The notes: generated from the sequence alone by a model not told the origin. Shown: positions 24,269 to 35,111, counted from the first letter of the stretch. The stretch: DNA of 64,000 nucleotides from UBA7957 sp965222695 (GCA_965222695.1 OZ244967.1:3100001-3164000); one strand, 5' to 3'. Made by a program: numbers and translations.

Positions 24269-27200
24269 TCACTGCATACTCGCTTCCTGTTCCACCAAAT
24301 CACCACCGTCAGCGACATCATTGGCCGGTTGCTGCGAAGCGGCTTCTTCAAGTTGTTGCTCGAATGCTTCATTGAGCTCGGCTGCATTGCGGCTGCGCCG
24401 CCTCTCTTTGTGGAAGGCGAGCCCGGTACCTGCCGGAATCAAACGTCCGACGATAACATTTTCCTTGAGGCCCTTAAGTTCATCGCGTGCTCCGCGAACC
24501 GCGGCTTCGGTCAGCACTCTCGTCGTTTCCTGGAACGACGCAGCTGAAATAAAGGATTCAGTCACCAATGAAGCTTTGGTAATGCCCAGCAACAAATAAT
24601 CGAAACCTGCCGGCTGCTTACCCAATGCAATCAGCTTCTCGTTTTCTTTGCGCAGTTTTGAGCTGTCTATCTGCTCACCACGCAACAGGCGGGAATCACC
24701 CGGATCAGCAACCTCCACTTTGCGTAACATCTGGCGAATAATGACTTCGATATGCTTGTCATTAATCTTTACGCCCTGTAGCCGGTACACATCCTGGATT
24801 TCCTGCACGAGATAAGATGCCAAAGCCTCCACACCCAGCAGACGAAGAATATCCTGCGGATTCGGCTCGCCGTCGGCGATCACCTCTCCACGTTCAACGT
24901 GCTCACCCTCGAAGACGTTAATATGGCGCCATTTGGGTATAAGTTCTTCGTACCTGTCCCCTTCCGATGGCGTGATCACCAGGCGCTGCTTGCCTTTTGT
25001 CTCTTTACCGAAACTGACCGTGCCGGTTCTTTCCGCCAGAATCGCCGGTTCTTTCGGCTTACGCGCCTCAAACAGATCGGCCACTCGCGGCAAACCACCG
25101 GTGATATCACGTGTTTTCGAAGATTCCTGGGGAATTCTTGCCACCACATCGCCTACTTCGATTTTCTCGCCGTCAGTGAGACTCACGATCGCTCCCGGCG
25201 GCAGGGCATAATGCGCCGGGATCTCAGTACCGACATAACACAGATCATCACCGTTCTCATCGACCAGACGCACCGTCGGCCTCAAGTCTTTACCCGTACT
25301 GCCACGCTGTTTGGGATCAGTAATAACAATTGAGCTGACTCCGGTGATTTCGTCGATCTGTGCTGTTACCGTCACGCCTTCGACAAAATCGGAAAATTTA
25401 GTGTAACCGGCCACCTCGGTAATTACCGGATGCGTATGCGGGTCCCAATGCGCGATAATCGAACCGGCGGACACTTCACCTCCGTCTGCGGTGTCAACAA
25501 TCGCGCCGTACGGAATTTTGTAACGTTCTTTTTCTCGGCCATGTTCATCCACTACACCAAGCTCGGCCGAACGGGAGACCACAACCAACTTTCCTGCCGT
25601 ATTGCGCACTTCTTTAATATTGTGGAAACGGACGTTGCCTGACGACTTTGTTTCAACACTGCTGGCCGCCGCCGATCGGCTCGCTGCTCCTCCGATATGA
25701 AAAGTCCGCATGGTCAGCTGCGTTCCCGGCTCACCGATCGATTGTGCAGCCATAACGCCGACCGCTTCACCCTCGTTAATCAAATGCCCGCGTGCCAGAT
25801 CACGCCCATAGCACATGCCGCACACACCGTATTCAGCTTCACAGGTGATGGCCGAACGAACGATAATCTCATCCACACCCGCAGATTCGAGGATATCAAC
25901 CCAGGACTCGTCCAACAGCGTGCCCGCAGGTGCAACAACATCTTCGCCACCCGGACGGTAGACGTCCGTTGCTACGACTCTGCCCAGCACCCGCTCTCGC
26001 AATGGCTCGACCACGTCACCGCCTTCGATAATCGGTTTCATGGTAATACCTTGACTGGTGCCGCAATTGAAATCCGTGACCACCATATCCTGTGCAATAT
26101 CCACCAGGCGACGCGTCAAATACCCGGAGTTCGCGGTTTTTAAAGCCGTGTCGGCGAGACCTTTGCGGGCACCGTGGGTTGAAATAAAGTATTGTTGCGA
26201 ATTCAAACCCTCGCGGAAATTTGCCGTAATCGGAGTCTCGATGATCGAACCGTCGGGTTTCGCCATTAATCCGCGCATACCGGCCAACTGGCGTATCTGG
26301 GCAGCCGAGCCCCTGGCTCCCGAGTCAGCCATCATAAAGATCGAGTTAAAGGAAGGCTGCTCTACCTCTTTACCTTCGGAGTTGGTGGCCGTTTCATTGC
26401 CGAGTTTGCTCATCATGGCTCCGGCAACCTGGTCATTGGCATGTGACCATATATCCACTACTTTGTTATAGCGTTCGCCGTTGGTGACCAGGCCTGAGGA
26501 ATATTGATCTTCAATTTCCTTAACTTCGCCTTCGGCGGCAGCGATGATTTCATCCTTGTCGCGCGGAACCACCATGTCCTCCACACCGATCGATACTCCC
26601 GCCAGCGTTGAATACCTAAAGCCCATATACATAAGCTGGTCAGCAAATACGACCGCCTGCTTTAGACCGACCTCGCGATAACAGCCGTTGATCAGGCGCG
26701 AAATATTTTTCTTAGTCAAATCACAGTCGACCAGCTCAAACGGCAGGCCATGGGGCAGTATTTCCGACACCAGAGCGCGGCCGACGGTGGTCGTAACGCG
26801 CCGTGCAATGCTTTGCTTATTACCTTGCTCATCCGCCTTGGTATCACGCACCCTCACCGTGATTTCCGCGTGCAGATCGACCAATTTATTGTCAAAGGCC
26901 CGCTGACACTCGGCGATATCGGCAAACTGCATGCCCTCGCCCTTGGCGCCGATCCGCTTACGGGTAATATAATACAAACCGAGTACTATATCCTGTGATG
27001 GGACGATTATTGGTTCGCCATTGGCGGGAGACAGTACATTGTTGGTTGACATCATCAAGGCGCGCGCTTCGAGCTGTGCCTCTATGGACAAAGGCACATG
27101 AACCGCCATCTGATCTCCGTCAAAGTCGGCATTGAAAGCGGCGCAGACCAGAGGGTGCAACTGAATCGCCTTACCTTCGATCAACACCGGTTCAAACGCC

Positions 27201-28504
27201 TGAATACCAAGCCTGTGCAGAGTCGGAGCCCGGTTAAGCATGACAGGGTGTTCGCGAATCACCTCATCCAGTATATCCCAGACTTCTCCGCCTTCGCGCT
27301 CAACCATTTTTTTTGCTGCCTTGATGGTTGTAGCCATTCCACGCAATTGCAGTTTACTGAAGATAAACGGCTTAAATAACTCAAGAGCCATTTTCTTGGG
27401 CAAACCGCATTGATGAAGACGCAAGGCCGGCCCGACCACTATCACCGATCGGCCCGAGTAGTCGACACGTTTTCCAAGCAGATTTTGACGAAAACGTCCC
27501 TGCTTGCCTTTGATCATATCAGCCAGTGATTTGAGCGGCCTCCGGTTACTGCCTGTAATAGCTCTTCCGCGGCGTCCGTTATCAAGCAAGGCATCCACGG
27601 ACTCCTGCAGCATCCGCTTTTCGTTACGTACGATAATATCCGGCGCATTCAACTCCAGCAGCCTGCGCAGACGGTTGTTCCTGTTGATTACCCTGCGGTA
27701 CAGATCGTTCAGATCTGATGTAGCGAAGCGGCCACCGTCCAGGGGTACCAAGGGACGCAAATCGGGCGGCAGCACCGGTAAGATGGTCATGACCATCCAT
27801 TCGGGCTTATTATTCGACTCGATAAAGGATTCGATCAGTTTCAACCGCTTGGTCAATCGCTTCAATTTGGTTTCTGATTTAGTGCTGTCAATTTCCTCCC
27901 GCAGCGATCGCGCTTCCGCTTCAAGATCTATCGACTTTAACAAGTCATGAATCGCCTCTGCGCCCATCCGCGCGTCAAATTCATCTCCGTGCTCTTCGAT
28001 AACTTCCAGGTACTGTTCATCCGTCAGTGTCTGGCCAACCTCCAGGGTTGTCATACCGGGATCAATGACGACAAAAGCTTCAAAATACAGAATTCGCTCG
28101 ATTTCCCGCAGGGTCATATCCAGCAGCAAACCGATACGGGACGGCAATGACTTTAAAAACCAGATGTGGGCCACCGGGCTTGCCAAATCGATATGACCCA
28201 TACGTTCGCGGCGAACTTTGGTTAAAGTCACTTCCACGCCGCATTTCTCACACACAACACCGCGGTGTTTCAGCCGTTTGTATTTACCGCATAAGCATTC
28301 GTAGTCTTTAACCGGGCCGAAAATCTTCGCACAGAAAAGACCGTCTCTCTCCGGCTTGAAAGTGCGATAGTTGATTGTCTCCGGCTTTTTGACTTCCCCG
28401 TAAGACCAGGAGCGTATAATTTCGGGCGATGTTAATCCGATACGGATTGCATCGAAGTCTTCTGTCTGGTTTTGCAGCTTATATAAATTCAGCAGGTCTT
28501 TCAT
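24269..28504 (-). CDS. rpoC: RNA polymerase beta' subunit
   Basis: The 1411-residue protein has the N-terminal zinc site CLCGKYKRLKHRGVVCEKCG (about 70-89) and the catalytic NADFDGDQMAVH motif (about 460) with three Mg-binding aspartates. The second zinc site CEAEYGVCGMCYG lies near 890. Length matches E. coli (1407). The C-terminal tail after LNEAFEQQLEEAASQQ is short and acidic. It lies 51 nt after rpoB. Confidence 0.99.
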   Translation of the reverse strand: MKDLLNLYKLQNQTEDFDAIRIGLTSPEIIRSWSYGEVKKPETINYRTFKPERDGLFCAKIFGPVKDYECLCGKYKRLKHRGVVCEKCGVEVTLTKVRRERMGHIDLASPVAHIWFLKSLPSRIGLLLDMTLREIERILYFEAFVVIDPGMTTLEVGQTLTDEQYLEVIEEHGDEFDARMGAEAIHDLLKSIDLEAEARSLREEIDSTKSETKLKRLTKRLKLIESFIESNNKPEWMVMTILPVLPPDLRPLVPLDGGRFATSDLNDLYRRVINRNNRLRRLLELNAPDIIVRNEKRMLQESVDALLDNGRRGRAITGSNRRPLKSLADMIKGKQGRFRQNLLGKRVDYSGRSVIVVGPALRLHQCGLPKKMALELFKPFIFSKLQLRGMATTIKAAKKMVEREGGEVWDILDEVIREHPVMLNRAPTLHRLGIQAFEPVLIEGKAIQLHPLVCAAFNADFDGDQMAVHVPLSIEAQLEARALMMSTNNVLSPANGEPIIVPSQDIVLGLYYITRKRIGAKGEGMQFADIAECQRAFDNKLVDLHAEITVRVRDTKADEQGNKQSIARRVTTTVGRALVSEILPHGLPFELVDCDLTKKNISRLINGCYREVGLKQAVVFADQLMYMGFRYSTLAGVSIGVEDMVVPRDKDEIIAAAEGEVKEIEDQYSSGLVTNGERYNKVVDIWSHANDQVAGAMMSKLGNETATNSEGKEVEQPSFNSIFMMADSGARGSAAQIRQLAGMRGLMAKPDGSIIETPITANFREGLNSQQYFISTHGARKGLADTALKTANSGYLTRRLVDIAQDMVVTDFNCGTSQGITMKPIIEGGDVVEPLRERVLGRVVATDVYRPGGEDVVAPAGTLLDESWVDILESAGVDEIIVRSAITCEAEYGVCGMCYGRDLARGHLINEGEAVGVMAAQSIGEPGTQLTMRTFHIGGAASRSAAASSVETKSSGNVRFHNIKEVRNTAGKLVVVSRSAELGVVDEHGREKERYKIPYGAIVDTADGGEVSAGSIIAHWDPHTHPVITEVAGYTKFSDFVEGVTVTAQIDEITGVSSIVITDPKQRGSTGKDLRPTVRLVDENGDDLCYVGTEIPAHYALPPGAIVSLTDGEKIEVGDVVARIPQESSKTRDITGGLPRVADLFEARKPKEPAILAERTGTVSFGKETKGKQRLVITPSEGDRYEELIPKWRHINVFEGEHVERGEVIADGEPNPQDILRLLGVEALASYLVQEIQDVYRLQGVKINDKHIEVIIRQMLRKVEVADPGDSRLLRGEQIDSSKLRKENEKLIALGKQPAGFDYLLLGITKASLVTESFISAASFQETTRVLTEAAVRGARDELKGLKENVIVGRLIPAGTGLAFHKERRRSRNAAELNEAFEQQLEEAASQQPANDVADGGDLVEQEASMQ

Positions 28505-28555
28505 GGTATCTCCTGTGCCAAAACGAACGGTTACCCGGTTTTAACAAGCTCCCGT

Positions 28556-31500
28556 TCAGTCTTGTTCCAGCCCAATATTAATTCCGAGTGAGCGGATCTC
28601 TTTAAGCAATACGTTAAAGGACTCCGGCATACCGGCTTCCATCCGGTGATCACCGTCAACAATATTTTTGTACATTTTATTTCTTCCGCTTACATCGTCC
28701 GACTTCACCGTCAGCATTTCACGCAGGGTATAGGCAGCTCCATAAGCTTCCAGCGCCCAGACTTCCATTTCCCCGAATCGCTGGCCGCCGAATTGCGCCT
28801 TACCGCCCAGGGGTTGCTGTGTAACCAGGCTGTAAGGCCCGGTTGAGCGAGCGTGCATCTTGTCATCGACCAGATGATTCAGTTTAATCATATGCATGTA
28901 GCCGACAGTTACCGGCCGCTCGAAAGCCTCGCCGGTACGGCCGTCATATAAAACAGTCTGGCCGTTTTCCGGCAGACCGGCAAGCGACAACATTTCCTTG
29001 ATTTCAGTTTCAGCGGCACCGTCAAAAACGGGTGTTGCCATAGGCACGCCGCCGCGCAGGTTGTCAGCCATCTCCATCACTTCGTCATCGGTGAGACTTT
29101 TGAGATCGGTTTTCAGCGCGGCACCCTTGTGGTTATACACTTTTTCAAGGAAACTGCGGACCGAGGACGGATTACCTTTTTGATCGATAATTTCACCGAT
29201 CTTATATCCCAGACCCTTGGCAGCCCAACCCAGATGCGTTTCCAATACCTGGCCGACGTTCATACGCGAAGGAACGCCCAAAGGATTCAGGCATATATCC
29301 ACCGGATTTCCGTCTTCGGTATAAGGCATGTCCTCTTGCGGGACAATCATCGAGATAACACCTTTATTACCATGACGACCGGCCATTTTATCTCCCGGTT
29401 GTAAACGACGTTTGACGGCCAGATAGACTTTGACCATTTTCAGAACGCCGGGGGCCAGATCATCTCCGGAAGTGATCTTTTCCTTTTGTTCGATAAAACG
29501 CTGTTCAAAAACCTCCCTTTGCTCCTTGAGCTGAATCGCCATTTGTTCCAATTGAACATTCAAATCCTCGTCGGACAGGCTGATATCCAGCCACTCCGAG
29601 TGTTCCAGTTTTTCGAGGTATTGTGCGGTGATCTGTGTACCGCGGGTCAATCCCATTGGGCCGTTATCCGCAACTTTGTCCAACACCAGCCGTTGAATAC
29701 GCTCGTAAATGTCGTTTTCGATAATGCGCAGCTCGTCATCGAGATCTTTACGTACCTGTTTCAGGCTTTCTTTTTCAATCTCCAAAGCGCGGGAATCTTT
29801 CTCCACACCATCCCGTGTAAATACACGAACGTCAATGACCGTGCCGTCCATGCCTGAAGGTACACGCAAGGAAGTATCCTTAACGTCGGAAGCTTTTTCG
29901 CCGAAGATTGCTCGCAGGAGTTTTTCTTCGGGTGTCAGTTGAGACTCACCTTTCGGCGTCACCTTTCCGACCAGGATATCATTGGGCTTCACTTCCGCGC
30001 CCACATAGACCACGCCGGCTTCATCCAGCTTGGATAGTAATCCTTCGCTGACATTCGGAATATCGGCGGTGATTTCTTCAGATCCAAGTTTAGTGTCACG
30101 CGCAACGCATGTCAGCTCCTCGATATGGATCGTCGTAAAACGATCCTCCTGAACGACACGTTCCGATATTAAAACCGAGTCCTCAAAATTGTATCCGTTC
30201 CAGGGCATAAACGCGATGAGCATATTCTGGCCCAGGGCCAATTCTCCCATATCGGTAGAAGGACCATCCGCCAGCACATCACCCACCGCGATCACATCGC
30301 CTGGTTTCACCAGCGGCCGTTGATTGATACAGGTGTTCTGGTTGGAGCGGGTGTATTTGGTGAGAGTGTATATATCAACTCCGACACTTCCGGCCTGGGC
30401 TTCTTCATCACTGACCCGAACCACAATTCTGGAAGCATCGACCGAATCTACAACTCCGCCACGCTCGGCAACGACTGCAGCTCCGGAATCCACGGCCACG
30501 ATACGCTCAATTCCCGTACCCACCAAAGGTTTTTCGGCACGCAGAGTCGGCACCGCCTGGCGTTGCATATTGGAACCCATCAAAGCACGGTTAGCGTCGT
30601 CGTGCTCCAGAAACGGGATTAGTGCAGCAGCCACGGATACGATCTGTTTGGGCGAAACATCCATGTACTGGACCTTGTCCGGGCTCGACATGGTAAATTC
30701 GTTGGCGTATCTGGAAGACACCAGATCATCCGTCAAACGGCCTTTTTCATCGAGTGTTGCGTTCGCCTGAGCGATGACATAGTTGCCTTCTTCAATCGCG
30801 GACAGGTATTCAATTTTATCAATCACCATACTGTCTTCGACCTTACGATACGGGGTTTCCAGAAATCCGTATTCATTGGTGCGGGCAAAAACGGCCAGTG
30901 AGTTGATCAGACCGATATTCGGCCCTTCCGGGGTTTCTATGGGGCAAACCCGCCCGTAATGGGTCGGATGCACATCCCGCACCTCAAACCCCGCACGCTC
31001 CCGGGTCAGCCCTCCCGGCCCAAGAGCCGAAACACGGCGTTTATGAGTGACTTCGGATAAGGGATTATTCTGATCCATAAACTGCGAAAGCTGGCTGGAA
31101 CCGAAAAATTCCTTTACCGCCGCCGCCACCGGTTTTGCATTAATGATGTCCTGCGGCATCAGGCCTTCGCTTTCGACCATGCCCAAACGTTCGCGAACAG
31201 CCCGTTCGACGCGCACAAGGCCGACACGGAAGACATTCTCCGCCATTTCGCCCACGCAGCGTATTCTGCGGTTGCCCAAGTGATCTATATCGTCCACGGT
31301 ACCGTTACCGTTTCGAATATCGATCAGAACACGCATGACATCGAGAATATCCTCGGGCGACAGTACGCCAGGTCCGGTAATTTCATCGCGTCCGAGGCGG
31401 CGGTTAAATTTCATCCGCCCTACGGCCGAAAGGTCATAGCGGTCCGATTCAAAGAAAAGATTATTAAACAGATTCTGCGCTGCTTCCTTGGTGGGCGGCT

Positions 31501-32638
31501 CACCGGGTCGCATCATCCTGTAGATTTCGACCTGGGCTTCCAGCTCGGTGCGGGTCGGATCAATCGCCAGGGTATTAGAAATATGCGGTCCCCGGTCCAA
31601 ATCATTGGTATAGAGAATTTCACAGTGTTTAACTTCTGCGTCCAGTACTTTCTGCAACAGTTCTTCGGTCAGCTCCGCATTCGCTTCAGCCACCAGTTCG
31701 CCGGTTTCTAAATCTGCGACATCGTGTGCCAGAATCTTACCGATCAGATACTCGTTGGTAATTTCAAGTTTACTGACTTTTCCTTTTTCCAGCTGGCGTA
31801 CGTGTTTTGCCGTGATACGGCGTCCGGCTTCGACGATAACGGTTTTACCTGCCTTGATGTCAAAGCTCGCGGTTTCGCCGCGTAGCCGTTCCGGTATCAG
31901 GTCCATGGAGGTTTTGGTCTTGTTGAACGTGATTTTGGTTTTCTCGAAAAACGTGTCGAGAATCTGCTGAGTATCGTATCCCAGAGCCCGCAACACTATG
32001 GTTGCCGGCAGCTTACGTCGTCGGTCTATACGGGCGAAAATACAATCCTTCGGATCGAATTCGAAATCCAGCCAGGATCCGCGATAGGGAATAACGCGAG
32101 CAGAAAACAGTAATTTGCCGGAAGAATGTGTTTTACCCCTGTCATGATCGAAAAACACACCGGGAGAACGGTGTAACTGCGACACTATGACACGTTCGGT
32201 TCCGTTGATAATAAAAGTCCCGTTGTCCGTCATCAAAGGAAGCTCTCCCATGAAGACTTCCTGTTCCTTGATATCCTTGACAACCTTGCTGCTCGCCGGC
32301 GCGCTTTTATCGTAAATCACCAGCCTGACCAGAACCCGCAGCGGTGCGGCGAAGGTAAGCCCCCGAATACGGCATTCCCTTTCATTGAACGCAGGCTTTC
32401 CAAGCTGATAGTTAACATAATGCAATTCGACATTGCCGGAGTAGCTGACAATGGGCATGACGCTTTGAAACGCCCCGTGCAATCCGGCATCTTCACGGCT
32501 TTCCGGATCCTTATCACTCTGCAAAAAGTTTCGGTAGGAATCCAATTGTGTCTGCAGCAGGTAAGGCACATCCAGAATAGATGTACGCTTTCCGAAATCT
32601 TTACGAATGCGTTTTTTCTCGGTGAAGGAATAAGCCAT
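28556..32638 (-). CDS. rpoB: RNA polymerase beta subunit
   Basis: The 1360-residue protein begins MAYSFTEKKRIRKDFGKRTS. The rifampicin region GSSQLSQFMDQNNPLSEVTH is wild type. KMAGRHGNKGVISMIVPQED lies in the active-site half. It is slightly longer than the E. coli protein (1342). An attenuator-like hairpin lies between rplL and this gene. Confidence 0.99.
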   Translation of the reverse strand: MAYSFTEKKRIRKDFGKRTSILDVPYLLQTQLDSYRNFLQSDKDPESREDAGLHGAFQSVMPIVSYSGNVELHYVNYQLGKPAFNERECRIRGLTFAAPLRVLVRLVIYDKSAPASSKVVKDIKEQEVFMGELPLMTDNGTFIINGTERVIVSQLHRSPGVFFDHDRGKTHSSGKLLFSARVIPYRGSWLDFEFDPKDCIFARIDRRRKLPATIVLRALGYDTQQILDTFFEKTKITFNKTKTSMDLIPERLRGETASFDIKAGKTVIVEAGRRITAKHVRQLEKGKVSKLEITNEYLIGKILAHDVADLETGELVAEANAELTEELLQKVLDAEVKHCEILYTNDLDRGPHISNTLAIDPTRTELEAQVEIYRMMRPGEPPTKEAAQNLFNNLFFESDRYDLSAVGRMKFNRRLGRDEITGPGVLSPEDILDVMRVLIDIRNGNGTVDDIDHLGNRRIRCVGEMAENVFRVGLVRVERAVRERLGMVESEGLMPQDIINAKPVAAAVKEFFGSSQLSQFMDQNNPLSEVTHKRRVSALGPGGLTRERAGFEVRDVHPTHYGRVCPIETPEGPNIGLINSLAVFARTNEYGFLETPYRKVEDSMVIDKIEYLSAIEEGNYVIAQANATLDEKGRLTDDLVSSRYANEFTMSSPDKVQYMDVSPKQIVSVAAALIPFLEHDDANRALMGSNMQRQAVPTLRAEKPLVGTGIERIVAVDSGAAVVAERGGVVDSVDASRIVVRVSDEEAQAGSVGVDIYTLTKYTRSNQNTCINQRPLVKPGDVIAVGDVLADGPSTDMGELALGQNMLIAFMPWNGYNFEDSVLISERVVQEDRFTTIHIEELTCVARDTKLGSEEITADIPNVSEGLLSKLDEAGVVYVGAEVKPNDILVGKVTPKGESQLTPEEKLLRAIFGEKASDVKDTSLRVPSGMDGTVIDVRVFTRDGVEKDSRALEIEKESLKQVRKDLDDELRIIENDIYERIQRLVLDKVADNGPMGLTRGTQITAQYLEKLEHSEWLDISLSDEDLNVQLEQMAIQLKEQREVFEQRFIEQKEKITSGDDLAPGVLKMVKVYLAVKRRLQPGDKMAGRHGNKGVISMIVPQEDMPYTEDGNPVDICLNPLGVPSRMNVGQVLETHLGWAAKGLGYKIGEIIDQKGNPSSVRSFLEKVYNHKGAALKTDLKSLTDDEVMEMADNLRGGVPMATPVFDGAAETEIKEMLSLAGLPENGQTVLYDGRTGEAFERPVTVGYMHMIKLNHLVDDKMHARSTGPYSLVTQQPLGGKAQFGGQRFGEMEVWALEAYGAAYTLREMLTVKSDDVSGRNKMYKNIVDGDHRMEAGMPESFNVLLKEIRSLGINIGLEQD

Positions 32639-32723
32639 CGACGTTCCTCATTATTCAGCTATAACTCTATGAGCGGAGTTACTGAATATTTAAATTTATT
32701 ACAAAACACAAGCAGGTAAAGGC

Positions 32724-32744
32724 CGGCGATCACAAGCATCGCCG
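32724..32744 (-). terminator. Attenuator-type hairpin between rplL and rpoB
   Basis: CGGCGAT and ATCGCCG pair (32724-32730 with 32738-32744) around a 7-nt loop in the 153-nt rplL-rpoB gap. On the minus strand it is followed by a short CCTTT. In E. coli a partial terminator in this position reduces rpoBC relative to ribosomal protein synthesis; the same role is likely here. Confidence 0.55.
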
Positions 32745-32791
32745 ACCCGGTGTGCGTGCCGCGGTTTTAACCAATCACGCAATGAGCAATA

Positions 32792-33172
32792 TTACTTAAG
32801 CTCGACAGTGGCTCCAGCCTCTTCGAGTTTCGCCTTAAGCTCATCAGCTTCTTCTTTACTGGCACCCTCTTTAACGGGCGCGGGCGCGCTTTCAACCAGT
32901 CCTTTCGCCTCTTTCAGACCCAATCCAGTCGCAGCGCGTACTGCCTTGATAACGGCCACTTTATTGTCGCCGAAACCACCCAGCACCACATCGAATTCAG
33001 TTTTCTCTTCAACAGCGGCACCGGCATCACCGGCTGCAGCCGCCGGAGCGGCGGCAACTGCCGCGGCCGCGGAAACGCCGAATTTTTCTTCCATCGCGGA
33101 AATCAGGTCAACGACTTCCATCACAGTCATATTGGATATGGTTTCCAAGATATCTTCTTTAGAAACAGCCAT
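32792..33172 (-). CDS. rplL: 50S ribosomal protein L7/L12
   Basis: The 126-residue protein has an N-terminal dimerisation helix region, an Ala- and Gly-rich hinge (about residues 36-52) and the C-terminal domain EKTEFDVVLGGFGDNKVAVI. It recruits translational GTPases as the ribosomal stalk. A CCCGG/CCGGG hairpin (33198-33219) lies in the gap after rplJ, just upstream of the start. Confidence 0.98.
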   Translation of the reverse strand: MAVSKEDILETISNMTVMEVVDLISAMEEKFGVSAAAAVAAAPAAAAGDAGAAVEEKTEFDVVLGGFGDNKVAVIKAVRAATGLGLKEAKGLVESAPAPVKEGASKEEADELKAKLEEAGATVELK

Positions 33173-33233
33173 TTTCAGTAACTCCTAAAATCATTTATCC
33201 CGGAATATTGATACCGGGAGTTCAAGTGAACAA

Positions 33234-33758
33234 TTAAGCGTCTTTTGCCTGCCGGACCGCTTCAACAGTACGGACCAGCTTGCCGGGTACTTCGTTAAGT
33301 GTACGGACGAATTTGGTAACGGGAGCCTGCATGACCGACATCAGCATGCTGACGGCCTGGTCATAGGTTGGCATCTCCGCCAGCTTGGCCAGCTCGGCCG
33401 CCACAAGGGTCTGCCCTCCAATCGCGCCGAATGCCGGAACCAGTTTCTCGTTTTCCTTGGCGAATTCGCGCACAACACGTGCCGCCGCGCCCGGATCGTC
33501 AATGGAAAAGGCCAGCATCAAAGGGCCTTTCATGCCGTCCTGCATACACTCAAACTCAGTACCCTGAACCGCCAACCGGGCGAGAGAGTTTTTGACCACC
33601 CGCAGGTAAACCCCGTTTTCACGCGCGTTGGCGCGCAGTTCGGTTAGTTGGCCTACGGTTAAGCCTCTATACTCCGCCGCAACAGCTGAGTGCGCCCGGG
33701 CCGCCACATCGGCAACTTCCGAGACAACGGCTTTTTTCTCTGCAAGAGTAAGAGCCAT
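33234..33758 (-). CDS. rplJ: 50S ribosomal protein L10
   Basis: From the ATG at 33758, with GAGGT seven bases upstream, the protein is 174 residues beginning MALTLAEKKAVVSEVADVAA. Earlier in-frame starts lack a binding site. It contains GLTVGQLTELRANARENGVY and is the base of the ribosomal stalk, binding L7/L12 dimers. With L12 it represses its own mRNA through the leader at 33849-33925. Confidence 0.97.
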   Translation of the reverse strand: MALTLAEKKAVVSEVADVAARAHSAVAAEYRGLTVGQLTELRANARENGVYLRVVKNSLARLAVQGTEFECMQDGMKGPLMLAFSIDDPGAAARVVREFAKENEKLVPAFGAIGGQTLVAAELAKLAEMPTYDQAVSMLMSVMQAPVTKFVRTLNEVPGKLVRTVEAVRQAKDA

Positions 33759-33848
33759 AGAGCACCTCATCAAACTGGGCTGACCCGGGGAGCCGGGTAT
33801 GCCCGATTACAAACTGCGGATTCTCATCCGCGCCTTTTTTCGGCTTAT

Positions 33849-33925
33849 ACTGATCTTGTTGTAAAGATCAGTTCGCCGTCTGCGCAGGCAATTAAGCACC
33901 GAGGTGCACCTGCGGTCTTTGACGT
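33849..33925 (-). ncRNA. L10 leader (rplJL autoregulatory RNA)
   Basis: The minus strand carries AAAGACCGCAGGTG, then CTTAAT, then CCTGCGCAGACGG (about 33874-33921), the conserved kink-turn region of the ribosomal L10 leader. Downstream of it lies a 9-bp hairpin, ACTGATCTT/AAGATCAGT (33849-33857 with 33864-33872). It is within the 229-nt gap between rplA and rplJ, exactly where the L10-(L12)4 complex binds in other bacteria. Confidence 0.82.
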
Positions 33926-33987
33926 GCCAAGCCCAGGCTTGTTCACTCAAAGTCTGAACCGCCCCTTTAACGGAGACGGTATAAAAA

Positions 33988-34680
33988 TCACACCAAGGGC
34001 TGATGGTCTATTGTCAGGCCGGGGCCCATGGTTGACGAAACAATCACCTTGTCCATATAGATGCCTTTGGCTGCAGCGGGCTTTGCCTTGATCAGATCAG
34101 TAATCAAGGCGCTGAGATTTTCCTTCAGGGCCTCAACCTCAAAATCAACCTTCCCCAAAGGACAATGAACAATCCCGCCTTTATCCGCCCTGTAGCGCAC
34201 CTGCCCTGCCTTAGCATTTTTTACGGCGGATTCGACATCGGGTGTTACCGTGCCAACCTTGGGATTCGGCATTAAGCCACGCGGACCGAGGATGGTTCCC
34301 AAGGCACCGACCACACGCATGGAATCCGGAGTTGCAATAACCACATCGAAATCCAGATTACCCTGTTTGACGGTGTCCGCCAATTCATCGAATCCTACCT
34401 GATCAGCTCCCGCGGCTTTCGCCTTTTCAGCCTGCTCGCCCTGTGCAAATACTGCAACCCGTACCTCCTTCCCGGTTCCGTTGGGCAATACCGTTGAACC
34501 ACGCACATTCTGATCGGATTTGCGGGTATCTATACCGAGCTTTACCGCAACTTCTACTGTTTCGTTGAATTTTACAGCGGACACTTCCTTAATCAGTGTG
34601 AATGCCTCATCCACCGAATAAAGCCTTTCCGGATCAACCTTTTCGGCAATCATCTTTGCCCGCTTAGATAGCTTGGCCAT
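33988..34680 (-). CDS. rplA: 50S ribosomal protein L1
   Basis: The 230-residue protein contains GIDTRKSDQNVRGSTVLPNG and GPRGLMPNPKVGTVT, the L1 signatures. L1 forms the mobile stalk at the E site and usually represses rplKA. Its start overlaps the rplK stop by one base (TAATG). Confidence 0.99.
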   Translation of the reverse strand: MAKLSKRAKMIAEKVDPERLYSVDEAFTLIKEVSAVKFNETVEVAVKLGIDTRKSDQNVRGSTVLPNGTGKEVRVAVFAQGEQAEKAKAAGADQVGFDELADTVKQGNLDFDVVIATPDSMRVVGALGTILGPRGLMPNPKVGTVTPDVESAVKNAKAGQVRYRADKGGIVHCPLGKVDFEVEALKENLSALITDLIKAKPAAAKGIYMDKVIVSSTMGPGLTIDHQPLV

Positions 34681-35111
34681 TACACACCCTCCGTTTCTAT
34701 GCCCATGCTACGTGCGCTGCCGGCGATGGTGCGAACCGCAGCGTCAAGATCCGCTGCAGTCAAATCAGGCTCTTTGGTTTTGGCAATCTCTTCAAGTTGC
34801 TCGCGGGTAACTTTACCGACTTTATTGCTATTGGGCGTACCGCTACCGCTTTTAATTCCGGCGGCTTTCTTCAGCAGAATACTGGCGGGCGGGGTTTTGG
34901 TAATGTAGGTAAAACTACGGTCATTATATACCGTAATCACCACGGGCACGGGCATACCCTGCTCCAGACCTTGGGTTGCGGCATTAAATGCCTTACAGAA
35001 TTCCATGATATTGACACCATGCTGCCCCAGAGCAGGACCAACCGGCGGACTGGGATTGGCCTGACCCGCAGGCACCTGCAATTTAATGTAGGCTTCAACT
35101 TTCTTTGCCAT
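34680..35111 (-). CDS. rplK: 50S ribosomal protein L11
   Basis: The 143 residues contain KLQVPAGQANPSPPVGPALG and MEFCKAFNAATQ, typical of L11. It forms the GTPase-associated centre with 23S rRNA and is needed for stringent factor RelA activation. It lies 90 nt after nusG; that gap has a TCCGG/CCGGA hairpin but no clear promoter. Confidence 0.99.
   Translation of the reverse strand: MAKKVEAYIKLQVPAGQANPSPPVGPALGQHGVNIMEFCKAFNAATQGLEQGMPVPVVITVYNDRSFTYITKTPPASILLKKAAGIKSGSGTPNSNKVGKVTREQLEEIAKTKEPDLTAADLDAAVRTIAGSARSMGIETEGV

Noticed and set aside
28556..32638. Checked rpoB and rpsL for antibiotic-resistance changes.
   Set aside because: The rifampicin region and the S12 K43 segment are wild type by eye.
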